DNA from: Cheilinus undulatus
Lineage: Eukaryota > Chordata > Actinopteri > Labriformes > Labridae
DNA: 64,000 nucleotides
Reading direction: 5' to 3'
Assembly: GCF_018320785.1 (NCBI RefSeq)
Contig: NC_054873.1
Coordinates: forward strand, 19,496,196 to 19,560,195
The notes under the pieces were generated by a model, which worked only from the letters and a program-made list of their open reading frames with translations, ran no database searches and had not been told where the DNA came from. Positions 52,601-60,921 of the stretch are shown here, in pieces (the stretch's first letter is position 1; every line of letters starts with the position of its first letter). The translations under genes were made by a program, and so were the position numbers.

Positions 52601-55600
52601 ACACCTGGTACATCTTTCTGCTCAGTGTAGGAAGTATAAATGCAGTGTGCTTGCTTTTTAAAGAAGCCCTGGGAAAACTTCACCTTTATTTATTCACGTC
52701 AGCATTCTGTATTATTTGATCAGTTTAGGGAAAATTCTGCAGTCTCAACTCAGTTGCAATCAGAGTCATGAGTAGTGTTCAGTGTTGTAACTTCAGTATG
52801 GTCGGGCTTTTCAATCGTAGAACAATAAATTATTCATCTGCTCAGGAAAACAATATTCCCCCTTGAGCTTTCATGAGTCTAGTTTGCATAAAACTGTCGA
52901 CGATAAGAAATGGTCTGTGTTTTAATCTTTATGAAATGATATCTCGCAGCACTCAGGAGAATGGCCCACGCTGGCTGTGAATGAGGACTTTTGTAGAAAG
53001 AGCGAGGGGACTGTAGTTTGGGGATGGACACTCTAAAGCTCCATCAGTGCCAAGTGGGGCGTGTCGTGATAAGTACGTGCAGGTTTGTCTTTGATCAGAG
53101 CAAGGAGCAGGAGGGCTCAGTGTGAGAGGACTGCAGATAAGCCTGGCTCTCCCCAGACCAAAGTAATTACACCCCTCTGCTCTTTTCTTTTCTCTACTCC
53201 TACAGGTTCTGCTGTTTCCCCTTTAGGTCCATATCATTTCGTTTTCACACACCCCTGCATAACCATCCATGCTCTCTTCTTTCTGTCTACAGGTGATCTG
53301 TGGGTCCAACCTGCCTATTCCCAGAAGTGGCAAAGCCCTGGACCCTTTCGTCAGAGTAGAAACTCATGGGATCCAATCTGACTCACGGAGAAAGAACACA
53401 CACACTGTCAAAGGCAACTGTGAGTACTGCAGCACAAAGTTTATGTGGTTGGAGTTGGACTTCTTTAGACACATTTTGAGTTTCTCAGCAAAGTTTAGAT
53501 ATCAGCCAAAAGTGTTCTCTAGCATTCAAATATAAAACAATAGATGATAATAAATTATCCCCATATCTGTCTCTCTTCAGCTTTCCCATCAAGAAAAGCA
53601 AATCAAGCCCCAAAAGAGACAGTCTAGGTACTCTTAGTTTCAAGCTGCGTTCAACTGACAAACAAAAACCAAGCCTGAATTGCATGTAGTAAGCAAAAAG
53701 ATCTACCAGTGGACAGTGTTTGTAGAGTACCATGATGTAATATGATCACTCTGAATAAGCATTATCATTTTAAAATAAGAGGTTTCTCAGGACCTGTCAG
53801 GTTGATGTAGCTGATTTCAGGTTTTCTCAAGTGTTGGTTTGGGACCCAAAAATTGGTTGCAGAGCTGTTCAATGTGTTACTGCTAAAAAAAAAAGTCTCC
53901 ATGATAACAGGCATTTTTTCCTCAAGATTTGAACTTATTTATTATCTCATCATCTTGCTATGACAATGCTGGTTTTCCCATGATAATGGAGTTCTTTAAG
54001 ATTTCTGGAAAATGTCTAAAATTCACATATTATTGTGGAAGAACTGAAAAAAGAGGGTATGCAAGCATGTCCTCCCAGGTTTTCTGTAATGATGTTCTTT
54101 TAAAAACATGGTTGTATTTGTCTTGTAACTTTTTTCAGTCATACGTTGTTATTTTCCACCAAAGGTACTGCGTAGTTGACATTTTTCAGAAATTCGGATC
54201 ACACTACTCATTGAGTAGGTGATGGGTCCTGAAGATAGACCAGTTAAGAGCCACACAGTTATTTCAAATGTAATTAGAAATGTTGGACTAAAAACTAGAC
54301 AAATGTCCTTGTTAAGATTTGATTTTTTTGCAGTGTTTTAAAAGGCTCCTAGTGTTTGTGTTGGCTGACTGGCTGTTTTGTTCTCATAATTTGGACAAGG
54401 AGATTTTGACTTTTCCTTTAATCAAAAACTCTGCCAAAAATTCTGGGTTGCAGAGGCTTAAACACATTTGTGTTGGAAACATAACAGTGAAAACAAGGTC
54501 TACAGCACAACAGCTCCTATGTATGGCTTTGCTAAATGAAAGTCTTGGCATGTTTTTCCTTTTTTTATCATCCTGTTCAATGGGCAAGAAGGTGGGGTAC
54601 AGCTTGGACTGGTCACAGGGCTGACATGTAAAGGCTAATAAGCAGTCAAACTCATTCACAAATATAGACAATTTTTCATTACTATTTCACCTAATGAGCA
54701 TGTTTGTGGCCTGTGGGAAGAGGCTAGAAAAACGTCCAACATGTAGAGAGAGAACATGCAAACTCCACACAGAAGGCCCAGTCTGACTGGGGTTCTAACC
54801 ACGGATCTTCTTGCTGTGAGGCGGCAGTGCTAACCACCGCATTACTGTGCAACCTTGAAGTACACAAAAATTAAAATTTTGACTGGAGCTTGGTGCCAAG
54901 GATAAGCTGTCACAACCCAGTGTTGTGGGAGACATTTAATTCTGTACAAAAATACATGAAATCCATTGAAAAGCTTCAATAAATTTCACTCAAACACACA
55001 AATGTCAACCACCTAGTGAAGCTAATTTAGGGATCAGAAGTCAATAAAGGAGTTGATTAATGAAAAACCACCTGAAATGTCACAGAGAATTACAGCTCTC
55101 TATGACAGCAGTATTTCATGGTTTCAGGTTTTTTTCCATTTTAAATCCATTTCCCAGTAAGCTGCTGTTGGGCTTCTGAGGAGAAATGTGCTGATGAGTT
55201 TCCTTTAAATGTAGAAGTGGATTTCCTTTGAAGAGGAGTCTGTCATGCTCTATTGCCATGAGTGGAAACATGAAGCTGACAGCCTCACCGTGCACTACTG
55301 GAGTGTACTTCTAAGCTTCAGTGTGATTCTCATACATTCACAGGCTTTTTATTCCCATATTTCATTTCACACACGCTGTGGTAACTGAGGCTAGTTTATT
55401 GATTGTAACTTGAGCAATAAACAAAATATGTGGCTCTTCAGTTGACTTCGAGTTACAGACTTTAAAGATGCTAAGATGCTAATCCCACAGCTGTCATGGT
55501 TTCAGTTCAGCTGGTGTTCAGGTCTAAACATGCAGTCTGGTATGAAGCCTTACGATTGGAGCTTTCACCAACATGAAAATAAACTTAATGTCAAGAACTG

Positions 55601-58600
55601 TAGCTGCTGATATGAGAGAGGGGAAGAAGAAGAGATAGAACAAGTCCTGGAGGGCAGAGCACTTAAGTGTGGGCATAAATCCTAAAATCATTTCACATTT
55701 TGAAACAGATAAGGCCATTAGAGAATACAAATGAATGTGCATATGAATTAAAACTTGGACATAAGAGAGGAGCTTGAAAGAAATGTTTGAAATAGATAAA
55801 GATGTAGAATGCAGCAGAGATGACTAAGGCTGCGTTCACACCCCAGGCCTTAATGCTCAATTCTGATCTTTTCTCAGATCTGATTTTTTTGTTTGCCTGT
55901 TCACACTGCAGTCAACTTCCAAAAGATCAGATACATATCTGATTTAGAACCACATACGAAAGTGGCCTGAATCTGATTTGAAACAGTCAGATTCAATGTG
56001 ACTTGCGCTGTTCACAAAAAAAAAAAAAAAAAAAAAATCTGATACGAGTCACATGTGAGCAAAAAAATTAGATTCAGGTCACTTTCAACTGCAGTGTGAA
56101 CGTAGCCTAATTACTTTTATATATTTGCTCCTCTTTTACTGTCTTTAAAAATGAACACTCATCACATACAGGCTTTAGGATAGGAGTTTCATGTAGCCGG
56201 AAAGGGACATGGAAGGGATTTTTTTGTGTGGTAAATCTCCAGAAACTTCATCTTGCAGAAGGTTTTCAGCCTTCCCTGGTTCAAATAACTCATCAGAGAC
56301 ACTTCTTCAAATCACAAAAAGGCACAGAGCGAGCTACAACCTGATATTCATCAGCAAAACCTGTCCTACGGGCTCCACCGCTCACATTGGTCTCCATGCA
56401 CAGCTGGCCATGGAGAGACTGTGAGATAAAAAGCTGAGCTCAGGGCATGCTACTGTTGGGACATGGCCTGTGCCAGGAGTTCAGCGGTATGAGGCGTTGC
56501 TGATGGTTTGCTACTGGGGGTCAGTGGAATGTGCTGGTTGCTAGACTGTATAGTTAGCCACTGGTCTGTAACACCAGTACAGTCAATCTTCCACCATCAT
56601 GACATGTGTAAATGAATATCTGTGGCCTTTTGTACCTTTTAATGTCTTTACTTTATAAAATTAGTGAAAAACTGATATTTGATTCAGGAATGTGACTGCT
56701 ACTCTTGTCAAGTGTATTAAAATGGTTTAGTATCTCCATGATGATAATTGAAGATGTTCTTATTTTGTACTAGTGAGTTTATAGCAAAGCTTCTCTCAGC
56801 GAACATGATTAGCCATACCACCAAAGCCAGTCAGAATAACTGACATGAGAAAAGTGTATAATTCCTGCAGCCTGGAACCTTCTGCAGGAAAATCTGACCT
56901 CTTGAGCTAGTCTTTTTAAATCTTTTTAAAAGTAGATTAAGGGTGATGGAGGAAGATGCAGTAGGTTGTTTTGACTATTAGCTTATTGTTATGTGACATG
57001 GATATGACTGATATGTATTTGTAATAGTTTTTTATGTTCTATGTGTGTCACTCTGTGATTGTGCTGCTGCCTGGCCAGGACACTCTTGTAAATCAGATTC
57101 TTGATTTCAGTAAAGCTTTCCCAGATAAATAAATTTAATTAACACAACCTTAAAGATACAATATGTAGAATCATTGCATGGAAACGCTACATTAATTCAA
57201 AAATGACTACTCCTGTGTTACAGATATTTTCAAGTAAAGTTCTTTCATAACCTCATATTTCCAACAGTTTTTATTGATGCCTTGCCATGGTGGGTGTCAT
57301 GACTTGTTTATAGTTGTCATTATGCCCTTTCTGTTTCCTAGCCTTATCTAAGTAAGATGCTTTTAATGGTTTCCCCTCTTTTAATGTGAAATGTAATAAT
57401 CAAATCAAAAGCTCTGTTGACTGTTTAGTAAACACACCTTAAGAAATGAAGTTTTAGTTGAACAGGGTTTTCAATTTAAAACAAGTAAACAGCAGGGATG
57501 AGCAGAGTTGAGAAGCGTGTCTTTACTCGTCTGTGGAATTTACATACTGTGCATTTAGCAGCTTTAAACTGGCACGTTTATGGTCGGCACAGGAGTTTGG
57601 CTGCACTCATTGATCACTCCTTCAAAGAAATAATAATAATCAAGTTTTCATACATGGCCTAATATTTTCAGCCACTGGAGGTAATGAGAAAAACTTCAAA
57701 CACTGCCACTCTATCCCCCCTCAGAGGTTATTTGGTGACCATGTTTACAATTAGTTGGTCACACATCCACAAGACATCCAACACTACCAGTATTTATACA
57801 GAATTGTTCCTCTATTATTCCCCCATTCTGTGTCTGCTCCCTGAAGCTCTCTTTGTTATCCCAGCGACTCAGAAAAACAACTGACTCAAGGAAATGCATT
57901 AACAAGATACTAACTGTGTCCATCTGAAGTTTGTTGTTGATAACTTAAAAACAGTTGAGATAGTGAATCAGCAGTGAATTTGTGGACAGCAACAACAAAA
58001 CACTGAGATATAAAAGATATCAAACACGATGTGTTGCATAGGATAACTATGGAGTAAAGATATGATTATTATTATAATATTTTAAGTTAAACTCATTCTC
58101 ATTCATTGCATTATATAAGAATTAAAGGTAACACCTGATTTAGTGGGCTGTAATTACCTCAAAAAAAGGGTACAATACATATGTATTTACCTAGTAATAA
58201 TGTATTAATTATCAAGTAATTCATTGTAATATTGTGGTAATTTTCAGGTAGCTAGGTTTTATTTCATCCTAACTCTTATTTTACTCATATTTTCTTCAGG
58301 ATCAGTGAAGTATCTATGTAGTTCATGTCTGATCTTACCCTAACCCTGAAACTACTTCAAAATTATTCAGGAAGGACTCACTTTAATTTAGTAGGCCGAA
58401 ATAAAAAAAATTACACTCGAGTTATCAGCAACTTAGACAATTACACTCTTATTTCTCAGAAATTACTTGGTAAAATACATCCTTATTACCAGAGACTTGC
58501 CACAATATTCAGGGAATTACTTGATAATTAATAAATTATTACTAGGTAAAGACTTCCTTATTATTACAGAGCCATTACTTTCAAAGTGCCAACTTTTTAC

Positions 58601-59261
58601 TATTCTTGAGAAATCTATGATTACCTCTTATAACTATAAAATTACTACTTAATTAGTATCCACTAAAATAAAGTGCTACAGAATTACAGCAACCCAAAGC
58701 AATTTTTTCCAAAAGCTAAAACAAAATTGTTTATTGATCATTTGTTCTGATTGCCATTACAGCCCTGAGTCCTTACTGGGATACAGACATGAACTTCTCA
58801 GTCAGCGTCCCTGAACTGTGCCTCATTCGCTTCTGTGTTCGAGACCAGACCGGCATCCTCAGTAGTGATTTTGTGGGCCAGTACTCCCTGCCCTTCACCA
58901 GCCTGAAGAGAGGTGAGCTGCAGAGATAGAAAGAGGGAGAGGGAGTGTGGAGAGGTGGGGGGGGTTGAAGAGCTAAATTGCATCAGGTGACATTGTGTGA
59001 CCATCATCGTATTTCCCTACATTCAGTGTCAGCATTACTGAAGGTTGGGCTCTGCTCTGTGCTGGAGTTTTTTTTTTTTTTCCTGAGAATCTCTCTTCCA
59101 ATCTGTGTGACGTTCATATTTTTAGCAGCTTAACGTACATCTCTTTTTCACGTCCCCTTTTTTGTTCTCCACCTCCAGGCTACCGCTGGGTGCCTCTCCG
59201 GTCCCGAGACGGATGCAGCCTGGATCCAGCCTCCCTCTTTGTCTTTGTTTGGTGTTCCTAA
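37486..59261 (+). CDS. plcz1: plcz1: phospholipase C zeta, 11 exons, 5' end incomplete
   Basis: Phosphoinositide-specific phospholipase C that hydrolyses PIP2 to IP3 and diacylglycerol; in mammals the zeta isoform is the sperm factor triggering egg calcium oscillations. Exons: 37486-37681, 40718-40919, 42948-43092, 43411-43563, 47146-47325, 47463-47622, 49258-49374, 51061-51233, 53293-53419, 58763-58912, 59179-59261. They join in frame into 561 residues and a stop with no disruption. Order: EF-hand-like lobe, X box, acidic linker, Y box, C2. Catalytic and calcium residues (SSSHN, LEID, YHGYT, SLENH) and substrate residues (IKNKKL, Ser of TSMGEK, SRIYP) are all present. Zeta rather than delta is favoured by [35 protein letters not shown], the C-terminus just after C2 and the neighbours. 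No PH domain is seen. Exons for the first EF lobe (about 80 residues) were not found. Confidence 0.9.
37682..40717 (+). other. plcz1 intron with TTAAC/GTTA-rich array and GCTAA-rich stretch
   Basis: Between 38330 and 39080 diverged units of about 100-120 bp recur, with 'AACCATTAGTTAAC', 'AAGGTACACAAATTT' and 'ATTAGGTAACAA' motifs. A poly-T run occurs at 39341-39358, and 40075-40450 is dense in GCTAA/TTAGC motifs. No exon is seen. Confidence 0.7.
40718..40919 (+). CDS. plcz1: plcz1 visible exon 2: end of EF lobe and start of X box
   Basis: Encodes [16 protein letters not shown] and then [16 protein letters not shown]. It carries the first catalytic His and the calcium-binding Asn of the X box (S-S-H-N-T-Y-L). 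Acceptor CTCTTCCAG|CCAAAG, donor CTTTG|GTATGT. Confidence 0.93.
40920..42947 (+). other. plcz1 intron, includes dispersed repeat copy 2 (42180-42410)
   Basis: No exon is seen. The block 42180-42410 shares its motif order with 19320-19620, ending in TTTACTTCAAAATACAACAC. Confidence 0.65.
42948..43092 (+). CDS. plcz1: plcz1 visible exon 3: X box core
   Basis: Encodes [18 protein letters not shown] and [16 protein letters not shown]. It supplies the calcium-binding Glu and Asp (LEID) and the second catalytic His (YHGYT). Donor TTCGAG|GTAACT. Confidence 0.95.
43411..43563 (+). CDS. plcz1: plcz1 visible exon 4: end of X box
   Basis: Encodes [20 protein letters not shown], including the fourth calcium ligand Glu in SLENH, and [14 protein letters not shown], ending with LPSPN. 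Acceptor CCTGACAG|GTGTCT, donor CCAAAT|GTAAGA. Confidence 0.95.
43564..47145 (+). other. plcz1 intron, includes a transposon at 44872-45573
   Basis: No exon is recognised in this 3.6-kb intron. Besides the terminal-inverted-repeat element it contains a further remnant near 45698-45830 ('GTCTGACACACACTACAAGA'). Confidence 0.6.
44872..45573. mobile_element. Non-autonomous DNA transposon with 'TAAAGCTGGGC' ends
   Basis: The left end TAAAGCTGGGCATACACTG (44872) is complemented by CAGTGAGCACCCAGCTTTA at 45555-45573. Internal repeats of GTCATGCACAAT and ACACT occur in the left half and GGTCAG motifs in the right. The element is about 700 bp and has no transposase. Confidence 0.75.
47146..47325 (+). 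CDS. plcz1: plcz1 visible exon 5: KILIKNKK strand and acidic X-Y linker
   Basis: Begins [16 protein letters not shown], which carries the two substrate-binding Lys. It then runs into an X-Y linker in which 19 of 28 residues (about 47194-47277) are Asp or Glu, followed by a short basic tail (SPRKAGPK). Acceptor TTCTGTCAG|GACCTG, donor CCAAAG|GTGAGA. Confidence 0.93.
47463..47622 (+). CDS. plcz1: plcz1 visible exon 6: start of Y box
   Basis: Begins [20 protein letters not shown] after an acceptor at GTAATGAG|TTGAAG, giving a short 137-bp intron. ALSDLVIYT is a strong zeta-type match. The Ser of [12 protein letters not shown] lies 27 residues before the Arg of SRIYP, the spacing of the substrate Ser and Arg in PLC delta-1. 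Donor TCTCAG|GTACAG. Confidence 0.92.
47623..49257 (+). other. plcz1 intron with LINE-like tail and microsatellites
   Basis: 48665-48780 (CAATCAATCAATAGGC...CACTTTATAAAGAG) looks like a common fish repeat tail. It is followed by ATAAT/GATAAT runs and an (AAAC)n tract at 48990-49015. No exon is seen. Confidence 0.6.
49258..49374 (+). CDS. plcz1: plcz1 visible exon 7: Y box
   Basis: Encodes [19 protein letters not shown] and then [22 protein letters not shown] holds the substrate-binding Arg and Tyr. Acceptor TATGTCAG|GTCCTG, donor CAGCTGG|GTGAGT. Confidence 0.93.
49375..51060 (+). other. plcz1 intron, nothing further recognised
   Basis: Open frames at 50037-50318 and 50729-51103 have no recognisable domains; the latter runs into the real exon 8 in another frame. 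Confidence 0.55.
51061..51233 (+). CDS. plcz1: plcz1 visible exon 8: end of Y box
   Basis: Encodes [20 protein letters not shown] and [14 protein letters not shown], the conserved end of the Y box, then the linker to C2 ending HLLLK. Acceptor TTTTGCAG|TGGCTC, donor CTAAAG|GTACAG. Confidence 0.95.
51234..53292 (+). other. plcz1 intron with dispersed repeat (51975-52285)
   Basis: The only recognisable content is the second copy of the family also seen at 30090-30243 (AAATCAGAATATCATG...TTTTTGAGATCCACTGGTA). Confidence 0.65.
51975..52285 (+). repeat. Dispersed repeat, longer copy of the 30090-30243 family
   Basis: Contains AAATCAGAATATCATG, TTTTTTTGGACTAATGTTTT, GTAAGCCATAATCATCA and GTTTCACTTCTTGAATT in the order known for this fish repeat. 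No transposase is present. Confidence 0.65.
53293..53419 (+). CDS. plcz1: plcz1 visible exon 9: start of C2 domain
   Basis: Encodes [20 protein letters not shown], then [18 protein letters not shown], the first strands of the PLC C2 domain (usual form V-I-S-G-x-x-L-P). Acceptor GTCTACAG|GTGATC, donor GCAACT|GTGAGT. The following intron is the longest seen (5.3 kb). Confidence 0.92.
54714..54852 (-). repeat. Common fish retroposon fragment
   Basis: Contains GAGAACATGCAAACTCCACA, AGAAGGCC, GGGGTTCTAACCACGGATC and GTGAGGCGGCAGTGCTAACC. This order is a familiar dispersed repeat in fish genomes (tail of a LINE/SINE). The strand given is tentative. Confidence 0.7.
55826..56109. mobile_element. MITE with 'AGGCTGCGTTCACAC' terminal inverted repeats
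   Basis: AAGGCTGCGTTCACACC at the left is complemented by GTGTGAACGTAGCCT at the right, about 284 bp apart. The interior is built of 'CAGATCTGATTT'-like motifs plus a poly-A run (56018-56037). Typical fish non-autonomous hAT-type element. Confidence 0.85.
58763..58912 (+). CDS. plcz1: plcz1 visible exon 10: C2 domain
   Basis: Encodes [20 protein letters not shown], then [19 protein letters not shown] and [11 protein letters not shown], matching the PLC C2 pattern S-P-x-W...VPEL...RF...D-F-x-G-Q. Acceptor CATTACAG|CCCTGA, donor AGAG|GTGAGC. Confidence 0.94.
59179..59261 (+). CDS. plcz1: plcz1 visible exon 11: C-terminus and stop
   Basis: Encodes [20 protein letters not shown] and FVFVWCS, then TAA at 59259-59261. 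The ending G-Y-R...[12 protein letters not shown] closely matches PLCZ1, which stops right after C2. Confidence 0.95.
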
Positions 59262-59362
59262 AAACAGCTCTCTATATCAGACTCACACACACGCACCCAT
59301 GCACCTTGCCAACAGATAAAGAAGCATGGATGATTCAGTAACAACAACAAAAATATATATAA

Positions 59363-59372
59363 ATAAATAAAG
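59363..59372 (+). terminator. Poly(A) signal of plcz1 (overlapping AATAAA pair)
   Basis: AATAAATAAA, two overlapping hexamers, lies about 100 bp after the plcz1 stop. It is followed by T-rich and GT-containing sequence near 59398-59450, as expected for a cleavage signal. Confidence 0.7.
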
Positions 59373-59400
59373 CACCGTTTGCTTAGATATAAATACCATT

Positions 59401-59406
59401 TTTATT
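59401..59406 (-). terminator. Possible distal poly(A) signal for pik3c2g
   Basis: TTTATT on the plus strand reads AATAAA on the minus strand. It would imply a 1.36-kb 3' UTR for pik3c2g. A nearer minus-strand variant, ATTAAA at 60642-60647, only about 120 bp after the stop, is an alternative. Confidence 0.3.
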
Positions 59407-60768
59407 GTAAGGAATACATGTCCCTTTTCTCTGCTGTGTTGCAAAGGAAAAGAAGGCTCCAGCAGAACTTAAAGGATTCTTTCATGAATAACTCTGCATG
59501 CATCCCTAAAGAAATGGAGAAATCCCTTGAGTGGGATTTTAGACTCTTATAATAGAATTAATAATTGATGCTAGTGCCATTATTGTAGGAGAGTCTATTA
59601 TCCAAACACAAGATGTAGTAGTGTTTTAGCATTAATCATCTATTCAAAATGTTGCTTTTGATTTTTTCTACCAGGAACTAAAACTGATGGGTGATGCCAG
59701 GATACATAAATAGTCCATGAGTGCTACTATGAAAGAGCAGCAGCCAAGTCTGCCTCCCTGTGAAAGCCTTAGCAGGGCATAATGTAAATACTATCTGCAG
59801 ACATATTCATAATTGAACCGAGTCCAGTGCAGAGCAGTCTATTTCTATCCTCACTAAATCCTGTGAATGAGGCAGAGGAGAGTATGGGTCAGCAGGCCTG
59901 ACAGGAGGAGTAAGGCATTAAGATAACATGAGGACCTGTTTTAGCCTTAGAAAGACTGTGCGAGTGTGGAGGAGCTTTTTCTGGGTTTTTTTTAGTGTGG
60001 GCAGGTGAGTGTCTGCCCCTGCCTGTTTGTGCATGCATGTGCATAACTGTGCTTGAATGCCACTGATGGATAAGACAAAGGATGAAGCGAGGGGGGGTAG
60101 TGTTAACTCAGGCCCTCAGGCCAGAGAGAGAGAGTTGTCATCCTGCTCACACACTCTGCTCACCCATGTCCCCCACTCACCTCACCCTTCTCCTGTCTCC
60201 CACCTCCAATTTCACTGGTCAAGGGCATCCGGTGGACACGGCCCAAAGGGACAAACACACTTAGTATGGGTAGATATGCAGCTTTTAGCAGGAGGGCATC
60301 ACCTCCTCTTTGATCTGTCACATCTGTAGTCTTAAACACACCTTTACAAGGAATGGATGGATGCACGGTGAATAAAACAAAGTACAAATGAAAGTGCAAA
60401 TATGTTAAAACAAACAGGGTTTCTCCTTCATCCACCATCAAGTGGCACCATCTATCTGAGTGGCTGTAAATGTTCTTAATTTGATCAATATTCACTAGTA
60501 GGCATGCTTTGAAAGATGTTTCACACAGTAAACAGCTTCCTCTGAGTCCTTTTCTCAGACTTGTAACGTCATCCAAATCCCTCATCCACACTGGGCTTCT
60601 TCAGCTCTGGATTGGGCAAAAGTTTTATCTCATAAATAGGTTTTAATCACAGTGTGTAGTTCCTCTACTCAGCTGAATTCATCTCTCTCACTCATGCAGT
60701 ACAACATTATTGGACTGGTGTTGTTGCCCCCTCTGCAGGCAGGAAGCTTGCAGTGCACCTCCCTAAGG

Positions 60769-60921
60769 TCAGATTGCACAGTTCCCCAGTGGAAACCATG
60801 TCTCCTTGTCAAGCAGCTCCTTCTCCAGTTTAATGTTTGTGGCAGCTACAAAGTTCTTCTTGCTCTTTACGGTCACTTCCAGCACCATCCCATACAGCAT
60901 GTGGACATTATTGTACTCCAG
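60769..60921 (-). CDS. pik3c2g: pik3c2g last exon: end of C2 domain and stop
   Basis: Acceptor TATTCACAG|CTGGAG. Encodes [20 protein letters not shown], then [19 protein letters not shown] and WFPLGNCAI before TGA (60771-60769). Confidence 0.93.
   Translation of the reverse strand: MEYNNVHMLYGMVLEVTVKSKKNFVAATNIKLEKELLDKETWFPLGNCAI

Larger units (their letters stand above)
53420..58762 (+). other. plcz1 longest intron (5.3 kb) with three repeat classes
   Basis: Contains a SINE/LINE-tail fragment (54714-54852), a MITE (55826-56109) and a degenerate TTACTxGGTAA-rich array (58110-58660). No exon is recognised. Confidence 0.65.
59262..60768. other. Shared 3' region between plcz1 and pik3c2g
   Basis: About 1.5 kb separates the two stop codons of the converging genes. 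It must hold both 3' UTRs. Open frames at 60057-60329 and 60160-60591 have no recognisable protein. Confidence 0.75.

Noticed and set aside
58352..58361. CCCTAACCC-like telomeric motif near 58336-58348
   Set aside because: Only about two units (TTACCCTAACCCT), too short for an interstitial telomere; likely part of the TTAC-rich array.
37486..59261. Identity as PLC delta-1, -3 or -4 or eta
   Set aside because: Delta and eta match the X/Y core, but Y-box and C-terminal motifs ([21 protein letters not shown]) and the gene neighbours fit zeta best; no PH-domain exon was seen.
60160..60591. 143-codon minus-strand frame downstream of pik3c2g
   Set aside because: Lies after the pik3c2g stop in the 3' region; no recognised domain or splice support.
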